DNA from: Betaproteobacteria bacterium
GTDB lineage: Bacteria; Pseudomonadota; Gammaproteobacteria; Burkholderiales; SG8-39
Direction of reading: 5' to 3'
DNA length: 17,788 nt
Assembly (NCBI GenBank): GCA_019237595.1
Contig: JAFAGU010000358.1
Coordinates: 1-17,788, forward strand
In this document: positions 1 to 7,809 of the stretch, in pieces
Layout: each line of letters opens with the position of its first letter
How positions within the stretch are numbered: the stretch's first letter is position 1
Position numbers and translations under genes: made by a program
The notes under the pieces: generated by a model
What the model was told of the DNA's origin: nothing
Database searches by the model: none
The model's input: only the letters and a program-made list of their open reading frames with translations

Positions 1-225
1 GGCGCGGTGCACGCGCTCCTCTCGCCCCTCGCGGAGCACCGCGTGAGCATGTCGCGCATCGAGTCCCGGCCTTCGCGGGCGCGATCGTCCTTGTGGGAGT
101 ACGTCTTCTTCATCGATGTCGAGGGGCATCGGCGCGACGAGCGCGTCGCGAAGGCCGTCGAAGCGCTGAAGGCGAGGGCGCCTTTCCTCAAGATCCTCGG
201 CTCCTACCCTGTCGCGGTGAATTAG
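1..225 (+). CDS. pheA: Prephenate dehydratase / chorismate mutase (P-protein), C-terminal end, partial
   Basis: This is the 3' end of a gene that starts before the window; 74 codons remain, open from base 1 to the TAG at 223-225. The residues form the C-terminal part of an ACT regulatory domain: a GAVHALLSPL stretch, then the ESRPS motif that contributes to phenylalanine binding in PheA, then WEYVFFIDVEGH and the closing LKILGSYPVAV. PheA converts chorismate through prephenate to phenylpyruvate in the cytoplasm, and the ACT domain gives feedback inhibition by phenylalanine. The catalytic domains are outside the window, so a monofunctional dehydratase cannot be excluded. The position directly before hisC, tyrA and aroA matches the conserved betaproteobacterial aromatic cluster and supports the call. 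Only 12 bases separate it from the next gene. Confidence 0.9.
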   Translation, partial: GAVHALLSPLAEHRVSMSRIESRPSRARSSLWEYVFFIDVEGHRRDERVAKAVEALKARAPFLKILGSYPVAVN

Positions 226-237
226 GAAGATCCGCCC

Positions 238-1344
238 ATGCTCATGGACCCCTGCGAGCTCTCTCCCTCCTACGTCCGGTCGATCGCGCCCTACCAGCCG
301 GGCAAGCCGATCTCCGAGCTCGCGCGCGAGCTCGGCCTCAAGGAAGAGGGCATCGTCAAATTGGCATCGAACGAGAACCCGCACGGAATCGGCCCGCGCA
401 CGCGCGCCGCGATCGAGCAGGCGATCGCCGAAGTCTCGCGCTACCCCGACGGCAACGGCTACGAGCTCAAAGTCGCGCTTTCGCGCCGCTACGGGATCGA
501 CCTCTCGTCGATCGTGCTGGGCAATGGCTCGAACGACGTGCTCGAGCTCGTCGCGCTGGCGTTCCTCGGGCCGGGCCGCGCAGCCGTGTACTCGCAGCAC
601 GCATTCGCGGTGTATCCGCTCGCCACGCAGGCGCGCGGCGCGCGCCAGATCGTCGTCCCAGCCAGGAACTTCGGCCACGACCTCGACGCCATGGCGCGCG
701 CGATCGACGAGGAGACCTACGTCGCCTGGATCGCGAACCCAAACAACCCGACCGGGACGTTCGCGCGCCCCGAGGACATCGAGGGGTTCCTGCGCCGCGT
801 CCCCGAGCGCGTACTGGTCGTGCTCGACGAGGCCTACAACGAATACCTGGCGCCGGACCTGCGCCCGGAAACGCTGAAGTGGATGAAGCGCCATCCGAAC
901 CTCATCGTCACGCGCACGTTCTCCAAGGCCTACGGCCTCGCGGGTCTGCGCGTGGGCTATGCGCTCGCGCACCCGAGCGTCGCCGACGTGATGAACCGGG
1001 TCCGCCAGCCTTTCAATGTGAACAGCGTCGCGCTCGCGGCGGCGAGCGCCGCTCTCGACGACATGGAATTCGTCGCGCGGAGCTACGCGCTCAACCTCCA
1101 GGGAATGAGGCAGCTCGAGGAAGGCGTGCGTGCGCTCGGGCTCGAGTTCATCCCCTCGCAGGGAAACTTTCTCACGGTCCGCGTGGGGAAGGCCGCCGAG
1201 CTTTACAAGCGACTTCTCCGGCGCAGCGTCATCGTGCGCCCGATCGCAGGCTACGGCCTGCCCGAGCACCTGCGCGTCACGATCGGCACCTCGCAGGAGA
1301 ACGACAAGTTCCTCGCCGCCCTCGCGGCCAGCCTGCGAGAGTAA
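238..1344 (+). CDS. hisC: Histidinol-phosphate / aromatic aminotransferase (HisC family)
   Basis: A 368-residue fold-type I PLP-dependent aminotransferase. Visible landmarks are SNENPHGIGP near the N-terminus, the NPNNPTGT motif at residues 167-173, DEAY at 197-200 (the Asp contacts the PLP ring nitrogen), and FSKAYGLAGLR with the Schiff-base lysine at Lys230. The family transfers an amino group between glutamate and imidazole-acetol phosphate. Copies placed between pheA and tyrA, often called hisC2, are thought also to transaminate phenylpyruvate or hydroxyphenylpyruvate. Context favours an aromatic role here, but sequence alone does not settle it. The ATG at 238 follows an AGGAAG ribosome site about 8 bases upstream; a second in-frame ATG lies two codons later. 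The TAA stop shares its last A with the ATG of tyrA. Confidence 0.93.
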   Translation: MLMDPCELSPSYVRSIAPYQPGKPISELARELGLKEEGIVKLASNENPHGIGPRTRAAIEQAIAEVSRYPDGNGYELKVALSRRYGIDLSSIVLGNGSNDVLELVALAFLGPGRAAVYSQHAFAVYPLATQARGARQIVVPARNFGHDLDAMARAIDEETYVAWIANPNNPTGTFARPEDIEGFLRRVPERVLVVLDEAYNEYLAPDLRPETLKWMKRHPNLIVTRTFSKAYGLAGLRVGYALAHPSVADVMNRVRQPFNVNSVALAAASAALDDMEFVARSYALNLQGMRQLEEGVRALGLEFIPSQGNFLTVRVGKAAELYKRLLRRSVIVRPIAGYGLPEHLRVTIGTSQENDKFLAALAASLRE

Positions 1345-2195
1345 TGCTGTTCGAGCGCGTCGCGATCGTCGGCGTCGGCCTGATCGGCGGCTCGTTCGCA
1401 CTGGCGCTCAAGCAGGCGAAGGCGTGCGCGCGCGTCGTGGGCGTCGGGCGCGGCCGCGCGAACCTCGAGCTCGCGCTCGATCGAGGGGCGATCGACGCGG
1501 TGGGCACCGACGTGTCCGATTGCGACCTGGTCCTCGTCGCCGCTCCGGTCGCTCAGTTCCCGAAGATCTTTTCCGACCTGAAGATCGGCCCGAAGGCGCT
1601 CGTTACGGATGCGGGGAGCACCAAGCGGGACGTCATCGCGGCCGCGCGACTCGCGCTCGGCCCGCGCATCGGGCAGTTCGTTCCCGCGCACCCGATCGCC
1701 GGCGGCGAAAAGAGCGGCGTCGGGGCGGCCGATGCCGCGCTTTTTCGCGGCAAGCGGGTCATCCTGACGCCCCTCGCGGAGAACGGCGCCGCCGCGGTGG
1801 AGAGAGTGCGCGCCGCCTGGGAGGTTTGCGGGGCCCGAGTCGGCACCATGGATCCTGCCGAGCACGACTCGATCCTCTCGACCGTCAGCCACCTGCCGCA
1901 CCTGCTCGCCTATGCGCTCGCTCTCGATGTCACGACGCGCCCGGAGTCCGCGAGGCTCTTTGAGATCGCGGGAGCCGGCTTCCGCGATTTCACGCGCCTT
2001 GCGTCGAGCCATCCCGAGATGTGGCGCGACATCTGCCTCGCGAACCGCGACTGCCTGCTCGAGGACCTGCGTAAATTCTCGGCAACGCTCGAGTTGCTCC
2101 GCACGGCGCTCGAGCGCGGCGACGGCAAGCGGCTCGAGGACGCGTTCTCGCAGGCTCGCGCGGCGCGCGACAAGTGGCTGAAGTCCTCGAGCTGA
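1344..2195 (+). CDS. tyrA: Prephenate (or arogenate) dehydrogenase
   Basis: A 283-residue NAD(P)-dependent dehydrogenase that oxidatively decarboxylates prephenate to 4-hydroxyphenylpyruvate, or arogenate to tyrosine. The N-terminal Rossmann motif GVGLIGGS occupies residues 10-17. TDAGSTK and AHPIAGGEKSG (His116) follow, and SHLPHLLAYAL carries His183 and His186, all characteristic of TyrA. There is no chorismate mutase domain and no C-terminal ACT domain, so this is the short monofunctional form. Substrate and cofactor preference cannot be read from the sequence. The ATG at 1344 overlaps the hisC stop by one base (TAATG), and the 3' end overlaps aroA by 22 bases, so it is probably co-translated with both. 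Its reading frame stays open far upstream through hisC, but no family similarity begins before 1344. Confidence 0.93.
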   Translation: MLFERVAIVGVGLIGGSFALALKQAKACARVVGVGRGRANLELALDRGAIDAVGTDVSDCDLVLVAAPVAQFPKIFSDLKIGPKALVTDAGSTKRDVIAAARLALGPRIGQFVPAHPIAGGEKSGVGAADAALFRGKRVILTPLAENGAAAVERVRAAWEVCGARVGTMDPAEHDSILSTVSHLPHLLAYALALDVTTRPESARLFEIAGAGFRDFTRLASSHPEMWRDICLANRDCLLEDLRKFSATLELLRTALERGDGKRLEDAFSQARAARDKWLKSSS

Positions 2196-3457
2196 AGGCC
2201 GCGTCGCGCGCGGCGGGCACGGTGCGCCTGCCGGGCTCCAAGAGCATCTCGAACCGGGTGCTCCTTCTCTCCTCCCTGGCCGCGGGGAAGACCCGCATCG
2301 CCGGCCTGCTCGATGCCGACGATACGCGCGTGATGCTCGCCGCGCTCCGAAGCCTCGGCGTCGAGATTGCCGAGGAACAAGGCTGTCTTGTCGTGGAAGG
2401 GGCAGGCGGCGCGTTCCCGGTCAAGAACGCGAAGCTCTTCCTTGGGAACGCCGGCACGGCGTTCAGGCCCCTCACTGCGGCGCTCGCGCTCTCCAGGGGC
2501 GAATACGAGCTTTCCGGCGTGCCCCGCATGCACGAGCGTCCCATCGGCGACCTGGTCGACGGGCTGCGGGGCATCGGCGCGCGCATCGACTATGCGGGCA
2601 AGGAGGGCTTTCCGCCTTTGAGCATTTCAAAAGGAAATCTCGCCTCTTCGACGAGCGCAACGGTGAGGGGCGATGTGTCGTCGCAGTTCCTCACGGCGTT
2701 GCTGATGGCGCTTCCGCTTCTCGGGAAGAAGTTCAGCGTCCACGTCGAAGGCGAGCTGATCTCGAAGCCCTACGTCGAGATCACGCTCGGCGTCATGAAG
2801 CGCTTCGGCGTGGAGGTCTCCCGGAATGGATGGAAGACATTTGAAATTCCGTCGGGCGAATACAAGAGCCCAGGAACCATTTTCGTCGAAGGCGACGCTT
2901 CGTCCGCATCGTATTTCCTTGCCGCCGGCGCGCTCGCCGGCGGGCCGGTGCGCGTCGAGGGGGTCGGGCGCGCGAGCAGCCAGGGAGACGTGCGCTTCAC
3001 CGAGGTGCTGGAGCGCATGGGGGCGCAAGTCGCGATTTCTGAAAATGCAATCGAAGTGAAGAACGAAGGGAGGAAGCTCCGGGCGTTCGACATGGATATG
3101 AACCACATACCCGACGCCGCGATGACGGCGGCGGTGCTGGCGCTCTTCGCCGAGGGGCCGAGCAGTTTGCGCAACATCGGGAGCTGGCGCGTGAAGGAGA
3201 CCGATCGCATTGCGGCGATGGCCGCGGAGCTGCGCAAGCTCGGCGCGGCCGTGGAGGAGGGGCCCGACTTCCTGAAGATTGCTCCGCCAGCGAGGCTGAA
3301 CCAAGGCGTGGTGGTCAAGACCTACGACGACCACCGCATCGCGATGAGCTTCGCGCTCGTGTCGCTGGGCGGCGTTCCGGTGGGGATCGATGACCCGGGC
3401 TGCGTGGGGAAGACGTTCCCGGCGTTCTTCCGCGAATTTTCGAGGATCGTCCGGTGA
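2174..3457 (+). CDS. aroA: 3-phosphoshikimate 1-carboxyvinyltransferase (EPSP synthase)
   Basis: A 427-residue enzyme joining shikimate-3-phosphate and phosphoenolpyruvate, the sixth step of the shikimate pathway. Seen directly: PGSKSISNR (Lys23, Ser24, Arg28), LFLGNAGTAFRPL (Gly94 and Arg98), PDAAMT with the catalytic Asp314, RVKETDRIA with Glu342, TYDDHRIAM, and CVGKTFPAFF with Lys413. These match the class I (E. coli-like) enzyme almost residue for residue, except Phe for the usual Met in the GTAMRP element. The start is a GTG inside tyrA; a later GTG at 2222 would remove the substrate-binding N-terminus, so 2174 is preferred although its ribosome site is poor. The stop overlaps the cmk start as GTGA. 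Several short stretches (around 2620-2650, 2820-2885 and 3035-3070) use noticeably more A/T-ending codons than the neighbours. Confidence 0.96.
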   Translation: MAEVLELKAASRAAGTVRLPGSKSISNRVLLLSSLAAGKTRIAGLLDADDTRVMLAALRSLGVEIAEEQGCLVVEGAGGAFPVKNAKLFLGNAGTAFRPLTAALALSRGEYELSGVPRMHERPIGDLVDGLRGIGARIDYAGKEGFPPLSISKGNLASSTSATVRGDVSSQFLTALLMALPLLGKKFSVHVEGELISKPYVEITLGVMKRFGVEVSRNGWKTFEIPSGEYKSPGTIFVEGDASSASYFLAAGALAGGPVRVEGVGRASSQGDVRFTEVLERMGAQVAISENAIEVKNEGRKLRAFDMDMNHIPDAAMTAAVLALFAEGPSSLRNIGSWRVKETDRIAAMAAELRKLGAAVEEGPDFLKIAPPARLNQGVVVKTYDDHRIAMSFALVSLGGVPVGIDDPGCVGKTFPAFFREFSRIVR

Positions 3458-4122
3458 GCGAAGCGCCTGTGATCGCGGTCGACGGGCCCTCGGCCTCCGG
3501 GAAGGGCACGATCGCGAGGCGGGTGGCGGACGAGCTCGACTTCCACTACCTGGAAAGCGGCGCACTCTACAGGCTGGTCGCGCTCGATTCCCTCCAGCGC
3601 GGCATCGTTTCGGGCGAATCGCTCGTCCAATGCGCCCGCCAGCTTCCCGTGAGCTTCCACAATGAGCGAATCCTCCTTAGAGATCAGGATGTTAGCGACG
3701 CAATCCGGAGTGAGGCCTGCGGCGTCCGCGCCTCCGAAGTCGCTCGCGTACCGGAGGTGAGGAAGGCGCTCCTGCAGCGGCAAAGAGCCTTCCGGATGCC
3801 GCCCGGGCTGGTCGCCGACGGCCGGGACATGGGCACGGTGGTCTTCCCGGATGCGGCGCTCAAAGTCTTCTTGACAGCGAGCCCGGAAGTACGGGCGGAG
3901 CGGCGCTATAAGCAGTTGAAAGACAAAGGAATCGATGCTAATCTTCGCGCCCTTTCCCGGGACCTGCAGGATCGGGATGCGCGAGACGCCAATCGGCCGG
4001 TCGCGCCGCTCGTTCCGGCGCCGGATTCGCAAGTGCTGGATTCCTCGGCGCTTTCGATCGACGAAGTCGTCGAGCGAATCCTCGCCTGGTGGCGGGAGAG
4101 ATCGGGCGGCGCGCGGCCCTAG
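3454..4122 (+). CDS. cmk: Cytidylate kinase
   Basis: A 222-residue nucleoside monophosphate kinase that phosphorylates CMP and dCMP in the cytoplasm. The P-loop GPSASGKGT sits at residues 11-19. YLESGALYR follows, and DGRDMGTVVFP (residues 122-132) is the signature that separates Cmk from adenylate kinases. RYKQLK and the Asp/Arg-rich DLQDRDARD near residue 170 form the lid and base-binding part. The GTG start overlaps the aroA stop by four bases (GTGA), so it is probably translated by the same ribosomes. Length is normal for the family. The gene carries AT-richer patches (about 3655-3710 and 3905-3945); the second contains the promoter proposed for rpsA. Linkage to rpsA is widely conserved in proteobacteria. 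Confidence 0.95.
   Translation: MSEAPVIAVDGPSASGKGTIARRVADELDFHYLESGALYRLVALDSLQRGIVSGESLVQCARQLPVSFHNERILLRDQDVSDAIRSEACGVRASEVARVPEVRKALLQRQRAFRMPPGLVADGRDMGTVVFPDAALKVFLTASPEVRAERRYKQLKDKGIDANLRALSRDLQDRDARDANRPVAPLVPAPDSQVLDSSALSIDEVVERILAWWRERSGGARP
3916..3944 (+). promoter_or_regulatory. Predicted sigma70 promoter for rpsA, inside cmk
   Basis: TTGAAA (3916-3921) and TAATCT (3939-3944) are 17 bases apart, with a TG one base before the -10 box (extended -10). This is the best -35/-10 pair I saw by eye, and it lies in an AT-rich island of otherwise GC-rich coding sequence. Transcription would start near 3951 and give rpsA a leader of about 240 bases. In E. coli rpsA is also served by promoters within cmk, so position and context agree. 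There is no experimental support. Confidence 0.5.
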
Positions 4123-4145
4123 CCGGCGCCGGTGTCCAACTTAAC

Positions 4146-4184
4146 CCGCGAAGCGCCTAAGCTCGCGGCTGAAAAAGGTTTTTC
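4146..4184 (+). promoter_or_regulatory. Structured rpsA translation initiation leader
   Basis: The gap between cmk and rpsA holds a hairpin, CCGCGA (4146-4151) pairing with TCGCGG (4163-4168), which can be extended by a GC/GC pair inside a bulge. It is followed by GAAAAAGGTTTTTC (4171-4184), an inverted repeat around the only AAGG. That AAGG is about 12 bases from the ATG, so the ribosome site is weak by the usual standard. E. coli rpsA is translated efficiently without a good Shine-Dalgarno site from a structured leader, and S1 represses it. A similar autogenous control here is inference. Confidence 0.4.
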
Positions 4185-4190
4185 CCCTTC

Positions 4191-5936
4191 ATGGCCAGTA
4201 TTTCCCCGCAGCAATCCACCAAGCCCGCTTCCACGCCCGCCTCGGGCGAATCGTTCGCGGCCCTGTTCGAAGAGAGCCTGAACCGCAAGGAGATGCGCGT
4301 CGGCGAGGTCATCACCGCCGAGGTGCTCAGCGTCGACGACAACTTCGTCGTCGTGAACGCGGGGCTCAAGTCCGAGAGCGTCATCGCCGTGGACGAGTTC
4401 CGCAACGACGCCGGCGAGGTGGAGGTGAAGCCCGGCGACTTCGTGAGCGTGTCGATCGAGGCGCTCGAGGACGGCTACGGGGCGACGCGGCTTTCCCGCG
4501 ACAAGGCGAAGCGCATGGCGGCCTGGCTCGAGCTCGAGAAGGCGCTCGAGAGCGGGGAGAAGGTGAAAGGCGTCATCACCGGCAAGGTGAAGGGCGGCCT
4601 CACGGTCATGGTGCGCGGCATCCGCGCTTTCCTCCCGGGCTCGCTCGTCGACCTGCGCCCCGTGAAGGACACGACGCCGTACGAAGGCAAGGAGATGGAG
4701 TTCAAGGTCATCAAGCTCGACCGCAAGCGGAACAACGTGGTGGTGTCGCGCCGCGCGGTGCTCGAGGAGACGGCGGGCGCCGAGCGCGAGCAGTTGCTCG
4801 CCTCGCTGCAGGAGGGCGCCGTCGTCAAGGGCATCGTCAAGAACATCACCGACTACGGCGCTTTCGTGGACCTCGGCGGCATCGACGGCCTGCTGCACAT
4901 CACCGACCTGGCGTGGCGGCGCGTGAAGCATCCGTCCGAAGTGCTCAACGTGGGCGACGAAGTGACCGCGAAGGTGCTCAAGTTCGACGCAGAAAAGAAC
5001 CGGGTCTCGCTCGGCCTCAAGCAGCTCGGCGAAGATCCCTGGGTCGGCATCGGCCGGCGCTATCCGCAGGGCACGCGCCTGTTCGGCAAGGTTACCAACC
5101 TCACCGACTACGGCGCGTTCGTGGAAGTCGAGTCCGGCATCGAGGGCCTGGTGCACGTTTCCGAGATGGACTGGACCAACAAGAACGTCCACCCATCCAA
5201 GGTCGTCCAGGTCGGCGACGAGGTCGAGGTGATGATCCTCGAGATCGACGAGGAACGCCGGCGCATCTCGCTCGGCATGAAGCAGTGCATGCCCAATCCC
5301 TGGGAGGATTTCGCCCGCGAGTACAAGAAGGGCGACAAGGTGAAGGGCCAGATCAAGTCGATCACCGATTTCGGCGTCTTCGTCGGCCTGCCGGGCGGCA
5401 TCGACGGCCTCGTGCACCTGTCGGATCTCTCCTGGTCGACGGCGGGCGAGGAAGCCGTGAAGACCTTCAAGAAGGGCGACGAGGTCGAGGCAGTCGTGCT
5501 CTCCATCGACGTCGAGCGCGAGCGGATCTCGCTCGGCATCAAGCAGCTCGAGGGCGACCCGTTCACGAATTTCATCGCGAGCCACGACAAGAACAGCGTG
5601 GTAGCCGGCACCGTCAAGTCGGTCGACGCGAAGGGCGCGGTCGTCGACATGAGCGGCACCGAAGGCTACTTGCGCGCTTCCGAGTTCTCGCGCGACCGCG
5701 TGGACGACCTCGCCAAGCACCTCAAGGAGGGCGACAAGGTCGAGGCCATGATCATCAACGTCGATCGCAAGAACCGCTCGATCAACCTCTCCATCAAGGC
5801 GAAGGACATGGCGGAGGAGACCGACGCGATGAAGGCGATCAGGACGGAGCAGGCGGCGGCGAGCGCGGGGACCACGAACCTTGGCGCGCTGCTGCGCGCG
5901 AAGCTCGACAAGGGCGGCGGGACGCCGCAGCAATAA
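4191..5936 (+). CDS. rpsA: 30S ribosomal protein S1
   Basis: A 581-residue protein with six S1 (OB-fold) RNA-binding repeats, roughly at residues 37-105, 122-190, 209-277, 294-365, 381-452 and 468-537. Repeated signatures include ITDYGAFVDLGGIDGLLHITD, TDYGAFVEVESGIEGLVHVSE and TDFGVFVGLPGGIDGLVHLSD. S1 holds mRNA on the 30S subunit and helps unfold structured leaders. The start gives an 18-residue Ser/Pro/Thr-rich extension before the conserved ESFAALFEESL element, where the E. coli protein begins; no other start codon lies nearer, so the ATG at 4191 is accepted. The stretch VKNITDYGAFVDLGGI and the WTNKNV segment look like Burkholderiales S1 proteins. Codon use is strongly GC-biased and regular, as expected of a highly expressed gene. 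It lies between cmk and ihfB, the conserved arrangement. Confidence 0.97.
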   Translation: MASISPQQSTKPASTPASGESFAALFEESLNRKEMRVGEVITAEVLSVDDNFVVVNAGLKSESVIAVDEFRNDAGEVEVKPGDFVSVSIEALEDGYGATRLSRDKAKRMAAWLELEKALESGEKVKGVITGKVKGGLTVMVRGIRAFLPGSLVDLRPVKDTTPYEGKEMEFKVIKLDRKRNNVVVSRRAVLEETAGAEREQLLASLQEGAVVKGIVKNITDYGAFVDLGGIDGLLHITDLAWRRVKHPSEVLNVGDEVTAKVLKFDAEKNRVSLGLKQLGEDPWVGIGRRYPQGTRLFGKVTNLTDYGAFVEVESGIEGLVHVSEMDWTNKNVHPSKVVQVGDEVEVMILEIDEERRRISLGMKQCMPNPWEDFAREYKKGDKVKGQIKSITDFGVFVGLPGGIDGLVHLSDLSWSTAGEEAVKTFKKGDEVEAVVLSIDVERERISLGIKQLEGDPFTNFIASHDKNSVVAGTVKSVDAKGAVVDMSGTEGYLRASEFSRDRVDDLAKHLKEGDKVEAMIINVDRKNRSINLSIKAKDMAEETDAMKAIRTEQAAASAGTTNLGALLRAKLDKGGGTPQQ

Positions 5937-5970
5937 GCCGAGGGCGGGGAACCAACAGGGGATGGGCGGC

Positions 5971-6303
<333 letters not shown>

Positions 6304-6336
6304 CGGGCGGGCGGTCCGCAGCGCCGTGCGCCGGCC

Positions 6337-6621
6337 ATGATGCGCATCGTCAGGTGGACGCTCCGGCTCGCGCTCTTCCTCGTTCTCGTGGCGCTCGCCG
6401 CCAAGAACGTCGAGCCGGTGACGCTGCGCTTCTATTTCGACCTGGGTTTCCAGGCGCCGCTCGCCGTCCTGCTCTTCGCTGCCTTCGCTCTCGGCGCCCT
6501 CGCCGGGATGCTCGCCCTTCTCGGCACGGTCCTTTCGCAGAGGAAGGCGCTTTCGCGGCTGAAGGACCCGCGCAAGCCCGACCCGGATCCCGGCTTTCCC
6601 TCCGAGGCGCCGCGGGCGTGA
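6337..6621 (+). CDS. lapA: Lipopolysaccharide assembly protein LapA (DUF1049)
   Basis: A 94-residue small inner-membrane protein. Two hydrophobic segments are clear, about residues 7-22 (LRLALFLVLVALAA) and 39-65 (PLAVLLFAAFALGALAGML), joined by the KNVEPVTLRFYFDLGFQ linker typical of LapA, and followed by a charged Lys/Arg/Pro-rich cytoplasmic tail. In E. coli LapA works with LapB in coordinating lipopolysaccharide assembly and LpxC turnover. There are two consecutive ATGs (6337 and 6340) and no good ribosome site, and the gene follows the hairpin at the ihfB stop, so expression may be modest. Its stop overlaps the lapB GTG by four bases (GTGA). The ihfB-lapA-lapB order supports the call. 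Confidence 0.88.
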   Translation: MMRIVRWTLRLALFLVLVALAAKNVEPVTLRFYFDLGFQAPLAVLLFAAFALGALAGMLALLGTVLSQRKALSRLKDPRKPDPDPGFPSEAPRA

Positions 6622-7799
6622 CGGAGTTCGAGTACTGGTGGCTGCTCGGCTTCCCCCTTTTCTTCGGCCTCGGGTGGATGGCTGCGCGCATCGACATCCG
6701 CCATCTCCTGCGCGAGTCGCGCGCGCTGCCGAGCTCCTACTTCAAGGGCCTCAATTTCCTCCTTAACGAGCAGCCCGACAAGGCGATCGAGGCGTTCATC
6801 GAGGTGGTGAAGGTGGACCCGGAGACGATCGAGCTCCACTTCGCGCTCGGGAGCCTTTTCCGCCGCCGCGGCGAATATGACCGCGCGATCCGCATGCACC
6901 AGAACCTGCTCGAGCGCGCCGACCTCGGCGCGGACCAGAAGGCGGCGGCGCTCGCGGAGCTCGGGGAGGATTACCTGAAGGCGGGCATCCTCGATCGGGC
7001 CGAGGAGGTCTTCCAGAAGCTCGAGAAGAGCAGCTTCGCGTCGAAGGCGAAGACCCATCTCGTGGAGATCTACGAGCAGGAAAAGGACTGGAGCCGCGCC
7101 ATCGAGATGGCGCGGCGGCTCGCCGCCGAGGCGGGCGAGCCCCGCACGCGCGACGAAGCGCAATACCTCTGCGAGCTCGCCGCCTCCGAGGCGGCGCAAT
7201 CGCGCCCCGAGCTCGCGCGGCGCCACCTCGAGGCGGCGCTCGAGGCGAACCGCAAGTGCGTCCGGGCGAGCCTGCAGCTCGGCGACCTCGAGCGCAATGC
7301 CGGCAATTTGGACAAGGCGATCGAGTACTGGAAGCGGATCGAATCGCAGAACCCTGCCTACCTCGCGCTCGTCGCGCAGCGCCTGCTGGAAGCCTACCGC
7401 GAGCTCGGGCGCGCGGACGAAGGCCTCACGCTCCTCGCCGGCTACCTCGAGCGCTATCCGTCCCTCGACCTCCTCGACACGGTTTTCCAGCAGACGCTCG
7501 AGACACAGGGCCACGAGGCGGCGTACAAGCTCGTGCGCGACGAGCTGCGCCGCAACCCGACGCTCCTCGGCCTCGATCGCCTGCTCGAGGCGCAGATCAT
7601 CGCCGCCGCCGACCCGGATCGCCGGCGCGACCTCGAGCTCATCCGCAACCTCGTCCACAGCCAGACGCGGCGGCTCGCGCGCTACCGCTGCGAGAACTGC
7701 GGCTTCAAGGCGCGCCAGTTTTACTGGCACTGCCCGGCGTGCGGCGGCTGGGAAACGTACCCGCCGCGCCGAAGCGAAGAATTCGACCTGACGCCATGA
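6618..7799 (+). CDS. lapB: Lipopolysaccharide assembly protein LapB (TPR protein with rubredoxin-like zinc site)
   Basis: A 393-residue protein, close to the E. coli length. It begins with one hydrophobic segment (WWLLGFPLFFGLGWMAARID, about residues 5-24) that anchors it to the inner membrane, followed by tandem tetratricopeptide repeats through about residue 340 (for example KAIEAFIEVVKVDPETIELHFALG and DRAIRMHQNLLERAD). The C-terminus carries two CxxC knuckles, Cys358/Cys361 and Cys372/Cys375, which form the rubredoxin-like metal site of LapB/YciM. In E. coli LapB binds FtsH and promotes degradation of LpxC, setting the rate of lipid A synthesis. Start chosen: the GTG at 6618, overlapping the lapA stop, because the anchor follows at once. 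The neighbours downstream (ugd, rfaE1, hldD) also serve the envelope. Confidence 0.93.
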   Translation: MTEFEYWWLLGFPLFFGLGWMAARIDIRHLLRESRALPSSYFKGLNFLLNEQPDKAIEAFIEVVKVDPETIELHFALGSLFRRRGEYDRAIRMHQNLLERADLGADQKAAALAELGEDYLKAGILDRAEEVFQKLEKSSFASKAKTHLVEIYEQEKDWSRAIEMARRLAAEAGEPRTRDEAQYLCELAASEAAQSRPELARRHLEAALEANRKCVRASLQLGDLERNAGNLDKAIEYWKRIESQNPAYLALVAQRLLEAYRELGRADEGLTLLAGYLERYPSLDLLDTVFQQTLETQGHEAAYKLVRDELRRNPTLLGLDRLLEAQIIAAADPDRRRDLELIRNLVHSQTRRLARYRCENCGFKARQFYWHCPACGGWETYPPRRSEEFDLTP

Positions 7800-7809
7800 G
7801 GCGCCGGCG

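Noticed and set aside
93..1343. Open reading frame running through hisC in the tyrA frame, seeming to extend TyrA to about 700 residues
   Set aside because: The translation is Arg/Pro/Ala-rich with no family motifs, typical of a shadow frame in GC-rich DNA. TyrA similarity begins at 1344.
3871..3912. TTGACA (3871-3876) and TATAAG (3907-3912) as a promoter in cmk
   Set aside because: The spacer is 30 bases, too long for sigma70. The pair at 3916-3944 has a 17-base spacer.
5962..5970. Earlier ATG for ihfB at 5962
   Set aside because: It would add Met-Gly-Gly before the conserved MTKSELI start, with no family support.
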